A DNA stretch of 9,502 bases from Stygibacter sp964604155 (lineage in GTDB: Bacteria > Cloacimonadota > Cloacimonadia > Cloacimonadales > TCS61): positions 1 to 9,502 of the forward strand of contig CAZRXY010000051.1 in assembly GCA_964604155.1 (NCBI GenBank), read 5' to 3'. The position numbers and the translations under genes are program-made. The notes below the pieces were generated by a model. That model did not search any database. It saw only the letters and a list, made by a program, of their open reading frames with translations, and was not told where the DNA came from. Below, one piece after another: positions 1-6,529 of the stretch; position 1 is the first letter of the stretch; each line of letters begins with the position of its first letter.

Positions 1-25
1 ATAATGATCAAGTAAACAATTAGTC

Positions 26-65
26 GTCACCATTGCGAAGGTCTAAAGACCATTCGCAAGGTAAC
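26..65. repeat. Imperfect hairpin with TAAA loop
   Basis: The core arms are TTGCGAAGGTC (33-43) and GACCATTCGCAA (48-59). They pair over 11 bp with one bulged base around a TAAA loop. Outside the core, GTCACC (26-31) faces GGTAAC (60-65) with one mismatch, after a bulged A at 32. A further AACAAT (15-20) can pair with ATTGTT (70-75). There is no T-run after the stem, so it does not look like an intrinsic terminator. It could be a palindromic repeat unit or part of a structured RNA. Confidence 0.55.
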
Positions 66-92
66 TTAGATTGTTGATAACCTCCCAATTGA

Positions 93-128
93 GACCTCCC
101 GGAGATGCGTTAGCACTCCGGGATGGTC
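93..128. repeat. GC-rich REP-like hairpin with GTTA loop
   Basis: The arms pair as GACC (93-96) with GGTC (125-128), TCCCGGAG (97-104) with CTCCGGGA (116-123), and TGC (106-108) with GCA (113-115). That gives 15 bp with single bulges at 105 and 124 and a GTTA loop. Next to it GGTCGACC (125-132) is itself a perfect palindrome. The GC-rich stem stands out against the AT-rich surroundings, and no T-tract follows. Such stems are typical of dispersed extragenic palindromic elements. Calling it one is an inference, because only one copy is visible here. Confidence 0.5.
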
Positions 129-271
129 GACCAAGGTCAATACAACCTAATTCATTTTTTCCCAGTTAATTAGAACTTCGACAAATTCAAAAAAACAGGG
201 GGATGCCAGTTTGCTTATAACCCGCTCTCATAACCACAATATCCTCAGAACAAACCCCGACCAAACACATC

Positions 272-303
272 CCCTCCGGACACACCGTGGTGTGTTTGGA
301 GGG
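272..303. repeat. Long hairpin with competing left arm
   Basis: The left arm at 272-286 (CCCTCCGGACACACC) pairs with 289-303. This gives 15 bp including two adjacent G-T wobbles, around a very tight loop. The right arm can also pair with 261-270 (CCAAACACAT) over 10 bp with one wobble, and the two structures are mutually exclusive. A G/A-rich stretch follows rather than T's, so terminator function on the + strand is unlikely. The role is unknown; a repeat element or a regulatory fold are both possible. Confidence 0.5.
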
Positions 304-305
304 AG

Positions 306-317
306 AGGGATATCCCT
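306..317. promoter_or_regulatory. Perfect 12-bp palindrome, possible operator
   Basis: AGGGATATCCCT is a perfect palindrome just upstream of a TATAAA box at 329-334. If that box is a -10 element, the palindrome would cover its -35 position, where an activator or repressor could bind. The TATAAA has no recognisable -35 of its own at normal spacing. The site could equally be chance or part of the hairpin-rich element beside it. Confidence 0.25.
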
Positions 318-357
318 TTCTGTACCCTTATAAAACAAAGCAGTAACAACAGGAATA

Positions 358-384
358 TTGACAAAAGAAGCAACTTTGTAAATT
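358..384 (+). promoter_or_regulatory. Candidate sigma-70-type promoter for the nucleotide-sugar operon
   Basis: A consensus -35 TTGACA sits at 358-363. The best nearby -10 match is TAAATT (379-384) at a short 15-bp spacing. Transcription would start about 20 bp before the SD of the epimerase gene. A second candidate -10, TATAAA at 329-334, lacks a good -35. If the TTGACA promoter is the one used, the upstream hairpins lie outside the message. Confidence 0.45.
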
Positions 385-403
385 TACCTTTATGGAAATG
401 ATC

Positions 404-408
404 AGGAG
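404..408 (+). promoter_or_regulatory. SD that selects the ATG at 415
   Basis: AGGAG directly abuts an in-frame ATG at 409, which leaves no spacing for initiation there. It lies six bases before the next in-frame ATG at 415, the usual distance. The start at 415 also gives the normal N terminus of the epimerase family, MKILVTGG. Confidence 0.75.
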
Positions 409-414
409 ATGAGT

Positions 415-1383
415 ATGAAGATACTGGTTACGGGGGGAGCGGGTTTTATAGGTTCGCATCTGGTGGAAGCATTGCTTTTGGCAGGTCATTTTGTAGATAA
501 TATGGATAATTTTTCGGATTATTATTCGCCTGAAATCAAAAGAGATAATATTTCTCAGATTTTGGGGCATGAGAGGCATCGTTTTTTTCAGGGCGATATC
601 AGGGACAGGACTTTTTTAGCAAGCCATTTTGAAGGTAGCAGCTATGATTTGGTGATCCATCTGGCAGCAATGGCTGGAGTGCGATTGTCCATCAGGCAGC
701 CTGCACTTTATACGGATGTAAATATTTCAGGAACTCAGAATCTATTGGAGCAATGCCGTCTGTATGGCGTGACGAAATTTATTTTTGCCTCATCTTCATC
801 TGTCTATGGCAATAATACAAATCTGCCTTTTAAAGAGACAGATCCTGTAGATAATCCTATTTCTCCCTATGCTGCTACCAAGAAAAGCGGCGAATTGCTG
901 TGTTATACTTATCATCATTTATTTCGGATATCGGTACTTGGTCTAAGATTTTTTACAGTGTATGGACCCCGTCAGCGGACAGATCTGGCTATCCATAAAT
1001 TTGCCAAAAAAATCTCACAGAATGAGAGTATAGAATTATACGGAGATGGCAATTCTGCCAGAGATTACACTTATATCAGCGATATTATTTCGGGTATAAT
1101 GGGTGCAATTGACTATATAAATTCGCATGATTGCTATGAGATCATCAATCTGGGAGAAGCCCGGACTATCACTCTCAGGCAGATGGTTAATATTCTCTTG
1201 GAGGAAATGGACATGAAGGCTGATTATAAATTTGTATCACGACAGCCGGGTGATGCAGAGATAACATATGCAGATATCAGTAAGGCAAAAAGATTGCTTA
1301 ATTATAAGCCAGAGACCGATTTCAGGGAAGGGATCAGGAAATTTGTGATCTGGTTTAAACAAAAAAATAGATTGGAGGTGTGA
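415..1383 (+). CDS. UDP-glucuronate 4-epimerase-like, NAD-dependent epimerase
   Basis: This is a 322-residue extended short-chain dehydrogenase, probably interconverting UDP-glucuronate and UDP-galacturonate in the cytoplasm. The NAD-binding loop GGAGFIG is at residues 7-13. DNFSDYY (31-37), HLAAMAGVR (82-90), FASSSSVYG (124-132) and the catalytic pair Tyr152/Lys156 in SPYAATKK follow in family order. TYHHLF (165-170) and FFTVYGPRQR (179-188) are the stretches that point to the glucuronate epimerases rather than GalE or dTDP-glucose dehydratases. The family's usual Pro after PRxR is Thr189 here. Length is normal for a soluble enzyme without a membrane domain. Its stop overlaps the ATG of UDP-glucose dehydrogenase by one base, which supplies the substrate precursor. 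A UDP-glucose 4-epimerase or UDP-xylose synthase activity is less likely but not excluded. Confidence 0.85.
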   Translation: MKILVTGGAGFIGSHLVEALLLAGHFVDNMDNFSDYYSPEIKRDNISQILGHERHRFFQGDIRDRTFLASHFEGSSYDLVIHLAAMAGVRLSIRQPALYTDVNISGTQNLLEQCRLYGVTKFIFASSSSVYGNNTNLPFKETDPVDNPISPYAATKKSGELLCYTYHHLFRISVLGLRFFTVYGPRQRTDLAIHKFAKKISQNESIELYGDGNSARDYTYISDIISGIMGAIDYINSHDCYEIINLGEARTITLRQMVNILLEEMDMKADYKFVSRQPGDAEITYADISKAKRLLNYKPETDFREGIRKFVIWFKQKNRLEV

Positions 1384-2705
1384 TGAAAATAGCAATAATT
1401 GGAACGGGTTATGTAGGGCTGGTTACAGGTACCTGTTTTGCAGAAATGGGTAATTCTGTTATCTGCGTAGATAATAATGAAGATAAGATAAATAAACTTA
1501 GAGCGGGAATAATACCGATCTGGGAGCCGGGACTGGATAACATGGTCAATAATAATATGGAGCAGGGAAGACTGAGCTTTACTATTGATATCAGTAAAGC
1601 TGTGGAAATCTCTGATATCTGCATAATAGCCGTGGGTACACCTCCCGGTGAGGATGGTTCTGCTGATCTGAGCTATGTGCTTAAGGTGGCTACCGATATC
1701 GCATATGCCATGAATGGTTATAAGATTATTATTGATAAATCAACCGTGCCGGTGGGAACTGCGGATATGGTGAAGCAAACGGTGCAAAAAATACTCGTTG
1801 CCAGGGGATTAGATCATAAATTTGATGTTGTATCTAATCCTGAATTTCTAAAGGAAGGCTCAGCGATAGCAGACAGTATGAAGCCAGACCGGGTGATCGT
1901 AGGCACGGATAATCCCAAAGTGGCAGAGATTATGCAGGAACTGTATAAGCCGTTTAGCCGAAGTAGAGATAAAATCATCATCATGAATATTCGTTCAGCG
2001 GAGATGACCAAATACACTGCTAATGCCATGCTGGCTACTAAAATATCTTTTATGAACGATATTGCCAATCTGTGTGAAAAAATGGGTGCAGATGTGTCTG
2101 AAGTACGCAAAGGGATAGGCTCGGATAGCCGCATTGGTTATCAGTTTATCTATCCAGGGGTGGGTTATGGCGGAAGCTGCTTTCCCAAAGATGTGAAAGC
2201 TCTTATAAAAATGGCTGAAAATCATAATTATTCCGTGAAAGTACTGGAAGCAGTGGAAGAAGTCAATAATGCACAAAAAGAAGTTCTCGTTAAAAAAGTG
2301 AAATCATATTATGGAGCAGACCTTTCGGGGAAAACATTTGCCGTTTGGGGACTCGCTTTTAAGCCGGAAACTGATGATATGAGAGAAGCGTCATCACTTA
2401 ATATTATTCGCGGATTAATCGCTTCCGGGGCAAAGATTTGTGCTTATGATCCCGTAGCAATGCAAAACGCCCGAGCTGCTTTTGGGAATCTGGAGGGGCT
2501 GGTATATGGCAAAGATAATTACAGCATCTGCCAGAATGCAGATGGACTTATTCTTATCACAGAATGGAACCAGTTCCGTAACCCTGATTTTGAGCACATA
2601 AAATCATTAATGAATGAGCCTGTGATCTTTGACGGCAGAAATCTGTATAATCCCCAGGATGTAAGAAAACTGGGCTTTCATTACTTCGGCATAGGCAGAT
2701 TATAA
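1383..2705 (+). CDS. ugd: UDP-glucose 6-dehydrogenase
   Basis: This 440-residue enzyme oxidises UDP-glucose to UDP-glucuronate with two NAD+, feeding capsule, LPS or other polysaccharide synthesis. The Rossmann motif GTGYVG is at 7-12. STVPVGT (120-126) and NPEFLKEGS (152-160) follow, then Lys210 and Asn214 in MTKYTANAMLATK. The catalytic Cys266 and Asp270 lie in GGSCFPKD (263-270). The C-terminal UDP-binding domain has WGLAFKPETDDMREA (322-336) and ends normally. A GTG at 1380 is in frame, but GGAGG at 1374-1378 is almost touching it. The ATG at 1383 has proper spacing and gives the canonical MKIAIIGTGYVG start. TGATG overlap with the epimerase indicates translational coupling. No strong terminator is visible after the stop. 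Confidence 0.96.
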   Translation: MKIAIIGTGYVGLVTGTCFAEMGNSVICVDNNEDKINKLRAGIIPIWEPGLDNMVNNNMEQGRLSFTIDISKAVEISDICIIAVGTPPGEDGSADLSYVLKVATDIAYAMNGYKIIIDKSTVPVGTADMVKQTVQKILVARGLDHKFDVVSNPEFLKEGSAIADSMKPDRVIVGTDNPKVAEIMQELYKPFSRSRDKIIIMNIRSAEMTKYTANAMLATKISFMNDIANLCEKMGADVSEVRKGIGSDSRIGYQFIYPGVGYGGSCFPKDVKALIKMAENHNYSVKVLEAVEEVNNAQKEVLVKKVKSYYGADLSGKTFAVWGLAFKPETDDMREASSLNIIRGLIASGAKICAYDPVAMQNARAAFGNLEGLVYGKDNYSICQNADGLILITEWNQFRNPDFEHIKSLMNEPVIFDGRNLYNPQDVRKLGFHYFGIGRL

Positions 2706-2881
2706 AGCAAAATAACTGCCAATTTTCACGAGATAAAAAAAGCTCTGAATAGCCGGGACTTATGGCATAAGACCACAAATACATCTGATATTACCAAAGA
2801 CAAGAAAAAAAATAAAAAAATAGTTTGACAGATATAGCCCCAGTGTCTTAGTTGACCCAGACACTAAGACAGAGGTGAAAT
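2706..2881 (+). promoter_or_regulatory. Intergenic promoter region of the five-gene envelope operon
   Basis: A nearly unbroken A tract runs from about 2807 to 2822 and resembles an UP element. It leads into a consensus -35 TTGACA at 2825-2830. At 17-bp spacing the -10 would be TTAGTT (2848-2853), which is weak; TATAGC at 2833-2838 is another AT-rich option. The weak -10 lies inside the inverted repeat at 2842-2871, as expected for repressor control. The only structure near the end of ugd is a 5-bp stem at 2759-2771, which is not convincing as a terminator. SD GAGGTG at 2872-2877 serves the ATG at 2882. Confidence 0.65.
2842..2871. promoter_or_regulatory. Nested inverted repeat, likely operator of the GntR/YtrA-type regulator
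   Basis: Two overlapping inverted repeats share this site. AGTGTCT (2842-2848) pairs with AGACACT (2859-2865), and TGTCTTAGT (2844-2852) pairs with ACTAAGACA (2863-2871). Each pair is separated by exactly 10 bp. The site overlaps the expected -10 and transcription start, and lies 11 bp before the start codon of the regulator gene. GntR-family dimers bind inverted repeats at their own promoters, so autorepression is the natural inference. As RNA the same sequence could fold over the 5' end of the message. Confidence 0.65.
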
Positions 2882-3253
2882 ATGAGGCAATTTGATCCGA
2901 ATGTGCCCTTGTTTCTGCAGGTGAAGGAGGACATAGAGAATATGATCCTGACTTGTGCCGTGCAGGAAGACGAGAAGCTGCCCTCCGTGCGAGAGATGGC
3001 AAGGGATTATGAGCTTAATCCCAATACCGTCAATAGTGCGGTGAGCGAATTATTGAATGAAGAAATCATCTACAAAAAGCGAGGTATTGGTATGTTTGTG
3101 AAGCCCGGCGTGCGAGATAAGCTCAGGCGCAGGCGGACAGAGAGGTTTATCCATGATGAATTGGAAAAAGCAGTTGAGCAGGCAAAAATGCTTGGGATAA
3201 ACGAGCAGGAATTACAAAGTATAATCGCAAAATTATTCAGGAGGGAAAATTGA
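2882..3253 (+). CDS. GntR-family repressor, YtrA subfamily
   Basis: This 123-residue DNA-binding protein is likely the autorepressor of the operon it heads. Residues about 8-74 form the GntR winged helix. The recognisable core runs LPSVREMARDYELNPNTVN (33-51) then RGIGMFV (67-73), the wing. The remaining 50 residues, with a basic patch KLRRRRTER (80-88), are a short helical tail. There is no FCD, UTRA or aminotransferase effector domain, which is the hallmark of the YtrA subfamily. Members usually sit directly upstream of ABC transporter genes, as here. Its stop overlaps the TTG start of the ATPase gene by four bases. In Bacillus subtilis YtrA represses a transporter operon induced by certain cell-wall antibiotics; the inducer here is unknown. 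Confidence 0.93.
   Translation: MRQFDPNVPLFLQVKEDIENMILTCAVQEDEKLPSVREMARDYELNPNTVNSAVSELLNEEIIYKKRGIGMFVKPGVRDKLRRRRTERFIHDELEKAVEQAKMLGINEQELQSIIAKLFRREN
3239..3245 (+). promoter_or_regulatory. SD that selects a TTG start for the ATPase
   Basis: AGGAGGG ends four bases before TTG at 3250, which overlaps the TGA of the regulator gene. The first in-frame ATG (3259) is 13 bases away from the SD, too far for efficient use. The TTG start is therefore preferred and implies reduced, coupled translation. Confidence 0.65.
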
Positions 3254-4098
3254 AGGAAATGTATAATATCCAGGGATTAAGTAAATATTATGGTAAATTT
3301 AGAGCACTTGATGAAGTGGATCTGAAGATAGAAGCCGGCAAAATAATTGGTCTTCTGGGAAGAAACGGTGCTGGTAAATCCACATTACTACGATCTATGC
3401 TGGGGCTTTTGCGTTATGATGGGGAAATATTTTATAGTGGGAAAAATATCAAAGAGCTCCGTCATCATCTTTTTGAAGAAGTGGCATTTATACCGGATGT
3501 CAATGTAATCGAGGACAGATTGACGGTGAATCAGATCATAGAATATGTGCGTGGGATACATCCAGCCTGGGATGAGGAAAAGTTCAATATTCTGCTGGCA
3601 AAAAGTGATCTACCTTTAAATAAGAGGGTATCGCGGTTATCCAAGGGCATGAAAACCAAGCTTTATTTATTGCTCACTTTATCATTAGGGACTCAGATGC
3701 TGCTTTTGGATGAGCCTACACTGGGTCTTGATATAGCCTTTCGCAAGGAGTTTTTTAATACGATACTTGGTGATTTTTTTGATGGGGAAAAATCGATTAT
3801 CATATCTACTCATCAGGTAGAGGAGGTAGAGCAGATATTGCAGGAGATAATATTTATAGATAAGGGCAAAATTATTCTGCATGAGGATGTAGAGATTCTA
3901 AAAAGCAGATATAATATGGTTTCTGTACCATCGGACAAAGAGGGGGAATTAAGGGCAATGGGTGCACTTGCGATATCGCATACTCTTGGTCAGTATCATG
4001 GTATATTGCCAGCCACTCAGCAGATCGAAGGAGCCCAATGCCACCGTCCAAGACTGGCAGATCTTTTCATGGCATTCACAGGAGGCAGTGATGAGTAG
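3250..4098 (+). CDS. ABC transporter ATP-binding protein, YtrB-like
   Basis: This 282-residue cytoplasmic ATPase should energise the permease encoded next. Walker A is GRNGAGKS (37-44). The signature motif is degenerate, LSKGM (130-134), preceding Walker B LLLDEP (151-156). TLGLD (157-161) is the D-loop region, and the switch histidine is His188 in STHQVEE. The Q-loop Gln is replaced by a Pro-Asp stretch (IPDVN, 81-85), as is common in ATPases of the YtrB/GldA-like drug and lantibiotic exporter group. About 65 residues follow the nucleotide-binding domain as a short C-terminal extension. It starts with TTG and overlaps both neighbours, by 4 nt upstream and 8 nt downstream. Only one ATPase and one permease are present, so a 2+2 homodimeric complex is likely. 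The substrate is unknown. Confidence 0.93.
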   Translation: MKEMYNIQGLSKYYGKFRALDEVDLKIEAGKIIGLLGRNGAGKSTLLRSMLGLLRYDGEIFYSGKNIKELRHHLFEEVAFIPDVNVIEDRLTVNQIIEYVRGIHPAWDEEKFNILLAKSDLPLNKRVSRLSKGMKTKLYLLLTLSLGTQMLLLDEPTLGLDIAFRKEFFNTILGDFFDGEKSIIISTHQVEEVEQILQEIIFIDKGKIILHEDVEILKSRYNMVSVPSDKEGELRAMGALAISHTLGQYHGILPATQQIEGAQCHRPRLADLFMAFTGGSDE

Positions 4099-4969
4099 AA
4101 TAAAAGCTCAATTAATCAATGATTTTCGCTTGAACAAAAAAAATATTATATCACCTATGATCATTTATCTCATAATTGATATTTTGGCAATAATATCAAT
4201 ATTACTGATAAAATCGAAATCGGGATTAAATAGTGAAGAAATCTTGCAGATAAATACAGATGGAGATTATTCTTCAATATCCGATCTGGCAGGTTCAATC
4301 TGGTATATCACCGGCTTGGGAGTGCTAATTTTTGCCGGTTTTGTTCAGGGATTAACTGCCCTTTCTATTGGCAATCAATCGCTTAATCTGGAAAAGGCAC
4401 GTAAATGTGAGATATTTTATCGTTCTCAACCAGTGAGCATCTGGCATTATTCACTTTCTAAATACATTGTAGCTTTGGTGGGACCTATCATAATTCTCAT
4501 ACTTACAGGGATGATAAATCTGTTATTAGTGATCCCTTTTTTAAATCCGATTTTTCCATTTAAAATTGGTGATGCCCTGAGCGGGTTATCTGTGAGTATC
4601 CTTCTATATTCGCGTTCAATCATCGTATTGGGAAGTATAGGTTTTTTGGTTTCAGGGATATTTAAGGAAAAAGCATTTTTGAAACTGGTACTCATTCTGG
4701 TCTCAGCTCAATTAGTGATTGTCTTCTCACATTTCAGTATAGGAACTCCCATGTATGATATATTTCAATACATCGTGCGGCTGATTAATCCGCTTTACAA
4801 TATGGACAGTATGGTGAATTTAAATAATTTGGAATCTGTGGTGGATTTCCGCATGATCATGAATTCAAGAGTATTACTTTTTAATTGGCATAGTGCTTTA
4901 CAAATAATTGCCTCAGGTGCATTTTTTGTTTTGGGTGTTTTTGCTTATTCTCGAAAGGAAGTTAATTAG
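4091..4969 (+). CDS. ABC transporter permease, six-helix membrane protein
   Basis: This 292-residue integral membrane protein is the likely partner of the upstream ATPase. About six hydrophobic segments are visible, near residues 22-41, 68-92, 122-151, 165-190, 195-217 and 268-286. A soluble loop after helix 1 (42-65) is probably extracytoplasmic. The N terminus is short and basic (MSRIKAQLINDFRLNKK), as in ABC-2-type and YtrC/D-like permeases. The frame is open upstream to 3962. The real start is the ATG at 4091, because AGGAGG at 4080-4085 lies five bases before it and the upstream part only shadows the ATPase gene. The sequence is too diverged to name a substrate. The stop TAG lies within the SD of the next gene. 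Confidence 0.87.
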   Translation: MSRIKAQLINDFRLNKKNIISPMIIYLIIDILAIISILLIKSKSGLNSEEILQINTDGDYSSISDLAGSIWYITGLGVLIFAGFVQGLTALSIGNQSLNLEKARKCEIFYRSQPVSIWHYSLSKYIVALVGPIIILILTGMINLLLVIPFLNPIFPFKIGDALSGLSVSILLYSRSIIVLGSIGFLVSGIFKEKAFLKLVLILVSAQLVIVFSHFSIGTPMYDIFQYIVRLINPLYNMDSMVNLNNLESVVDFRMIMNSRVLLFNWHSALQIIASGAFFVLGVFAYSRKEVN

Positions 4970-4977
4970 GAGGAAAA

Positions 4978-6516
4978 ATGAATAAAACCTGGATCATATT
5001 CGTTATTTTGCTGATATCAGCAAGTGCTCTTATTGGCAAAACCGGTACGGAAAACTTCAGATTTAAGGATCATAAGGTGCTGCTTGTTCTTGATAACATA
5101 AAAGTAGATAATGTAGTATTTTATTCAGGCAAAGATGTCAGCGTGAAATTTGGTAAAGAAGATGTGATTTTTAATCAGGAAGACAATAAATTGATAATCA
5201 CATCTCCCAAAAAGAAGGCAACCCTTTCATTTATGTTTCCGGCAGATAAAACCTATCAATTCAGTAATGAAGAGGGAGTGATAGATTTTGACAGACAGGG
5301 CGTGACCTTTACCGGAACAGACGGCAGCAAAATCCTGCTTGATGGTAAAACTATCACAATAAAAAGCACAGATAATGAAATAATAGTCACAAGCGATGGG
5401 ATTCTATATATAAATTCTGACGATGGAGATAAGTTAACTATCAATAGTGAAGGTATTATCACGGAAAAATCGAGTGATTATGAAGAGGATAAATATCTCA
5501 CAAATTTCTGGGGCAGATCCGTAGCAGCTTTGATAGGCGTAACTATGAGGACGGTGATGAAGGCGGTAGGAAATACACCTGAGGAGGTGATAGCTTTTTC
5601 CATGAATAAACTTGAATTCAAGAATCAAGTCAATGTTGTGATAAGCACAGTTGATTCCAATGCACCCGATTTTGGTAAAAAGGACAAGCTGCGTGAGATT
5701 GAGAAAAGCTTTTCTGCTGCCCGGCTCAAGACTCTTTCCATTGATAATTTTAATGGAAAGATAGATATCCTGCCGGCAAAAGAAAACATATTGAAAATAA
5801 ATATCACAATCTCTGCGACAAATGAATCCGAACTTGATAAAGTAGAGATAGAATTTAAGGAGGACAGCGATTTTGTTATCAATTCTGTACCGCTAACTGA
5901 TAAAGTGAATTGCTCTATTAAGTATCTGATAGAATTGCCATCTGGTATAGAGCTAAAGAAGCTCGTCACAACTAATGGTGGTATTTCCTGCGTGAATTGC
6001 CGTGGAGATGCCGAAATCATTACAAGTAATGGCAGCATTGATATCATTGATCATACTGGAAGCGTAGTGCTGAGAACCTCTAATAGCTCTGTGATGGCAG
6101 AGAGTATCGCCGGCGGAGCGGATATTAGAACCAGTAACGGGAAAATATCGGCAGATTCTATCACTGGAGAAGTCTATGCTCTTACCAATAATGGAAAAAT
6201 AGATATCAAGAATTGCCCTGTTATCAGAAAAGCAGAAACATCTAATGGCAGCATCGATCTGGAAATTATCACACTAGGTAACGACCTTTTGGTCCATACT
6301 ATAAACTCAAAAATCAATGTAATATTGGCGAGCTCTCTTGATTGCATGATAGAAGCGCGGACATCAAATGGCAGCATCAATTTGCATAATCTTTATTTGA
6401 CGGTACATAAATCCTCGAGCGATTATCTTTCTGCCACCTATAATGACGGCGGGAAATTATTAGAGGTGGAAACCTCTAATTCCAGTATCCATTTTTATGA
6501 AAAATATATTAATTAA
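4978..6516 (+). CDS. Secreted DUF4097-like beta-solenoid protein
   Basis: This 512-residue protein is probably exported by Sec. Residues 1-20 are a signal peptide with a hydrophobic core (WIIFVILLISASALIG) and a possible AxA site at 15-17. Residues about 30-165 are strand-rich and turn-rich. A helical linker with a moderately hydrophobic part (about 180-197) follows. From about 250 to the end it matches the style of DUF4097 putative adhesins. TSNGSI-like turns begin at residues 331, 349, 367, 385, 403 and 421, exactly 18 apart, then at 441, 462 and 499. This periodicity implies a right-handed beta-solenoid. DUF4097 occurs in LiaG and YvlB of Bacillus envelope-stress operons, matching the context here. 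SD AGGAGG (4968-4973) overlaps the stop of the permease gene. The molecular role is not known; a scaffold or envelope sensor is an inference. Confidence 0.82.
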   Translation: MNKTWIIFVILLISASALIGKTGTENFRFKDHKVLLVLDNIKVDNVVFYSGKDVSVKFGKEDVIFNQEDNKLIITSPKKKATLSFMFPADKTYQFSNEEGVIDFDRQGVTFTGTDGSKILLDGKTITIKSTDNEIIVTSDGILYINSDDGDKLTINSEGIITEKSSDYEEDKYLTNFWGRSVAALIGVTMRTVMKAVGNTPEEVIAFSMNKLEFKNQVNVVISTVDSNAPDFGKKDKLREIEKSFSAARLKTLSIDNFNGKIDILPAKENILKINITISATNESELDKVEIEFKEDSDFVINSVPLTDKVNCSIKYLIELPSGIELKKLVTTNGGISCVNCRGDAEIITSNGSIDIIDHTGSVVLRTSNSSVMAESIAGGADIRTSNGKISADSITGEVYALTNNGKIDIKNCPVIRKAETSNGSIDLEIITLGNDLLVHTINSKINVILASSLDCMIEARTSNGSINLHNLYLTVHKSSSDYLSATYNDGGKLLEVETSNSSIHFYEKYIN

Positions 6517-6519
6517 ATT

Positions 6520-6525
6520 AGGAGG
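6520..6525 (+). promoter_or_regulatory. SD that selects a GTG start for the protease
   Basis: AGGAGG lies four bases before GTG at 6530. The upstream in-frame ATG at 6497 is inside the preceding gene, has no SD, and would put eleven extra residues in front of a classical signal peptide. GTG at 6530 is therefore the start. Confidence 0.8.
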
Positions 6526-6529
6526 TATT

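Larger units (their letters stand above)
1..414. other. Non-coding upstream region with several hairpins
   Basis: No reading frame here has a convincing start, SD and family-like product. What it holds is secondary structure: an imperfect hairpin at 26-65 with possible outer pairing to 15-75, a long hairpin at 93-128, a third at 272-303, and a perfect palindrome at 306-317. The tetramer GGTC and its complement GACC occur repeatedly in the first 140 bases (40-43, 48-51, 93-96, 125-128, 129-132, 135-138) and again at 259-262. The last 60 bases carry the likely promoter and SD of the epimerase gene. The region may contain repeat-element remnants or structured RNA from an upstream unit; the sequence alone does not decide. 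Confidence 0.6.

Noticed and set aside
101..124. Possible integron attC-like site because of GTTAGCA in a hairpin loop
   Set aside because: The core does not fit the GTTRRRY/RYYYAAC pair, and no integrase or gene cassette is seen.
1..320. CRISPR array suspected from several similar-looking repeats
   Set aside because: The repeats are internal hairpin arms of different sequence, with no regular repeat-spacer spacing.
328..579. An 83-codon - strand frame overlapping the epimerase start and its promoter region
   Set aside because: It runs across the epimerase N-terminal coding sequence and has no family-like features; composition is that of an AT-rich shadow frame.
2759..2771. Possible terminator after ugd (CTTAT/ATAAG stem)
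   Set aside because: The stem is only 5 AT-rich bp with no following T-run, so termination is not supported.
3962..4090. N-terminal 43-codon extension of the permease frame
   Set aside because: It lies wholly inside the ATPase gene in another frame, has no SD, and does not look like a membrane-protein leader. The AGGAGG before 4091 marks the true start.
5625..6047. A 140-codon - strand open frame inside the DUF4097-like gene
   Set aside because: It is low-complexity Ser/Ile/Leu sequence produced by reverse reading of the repeat-coding strand, with no independent support.
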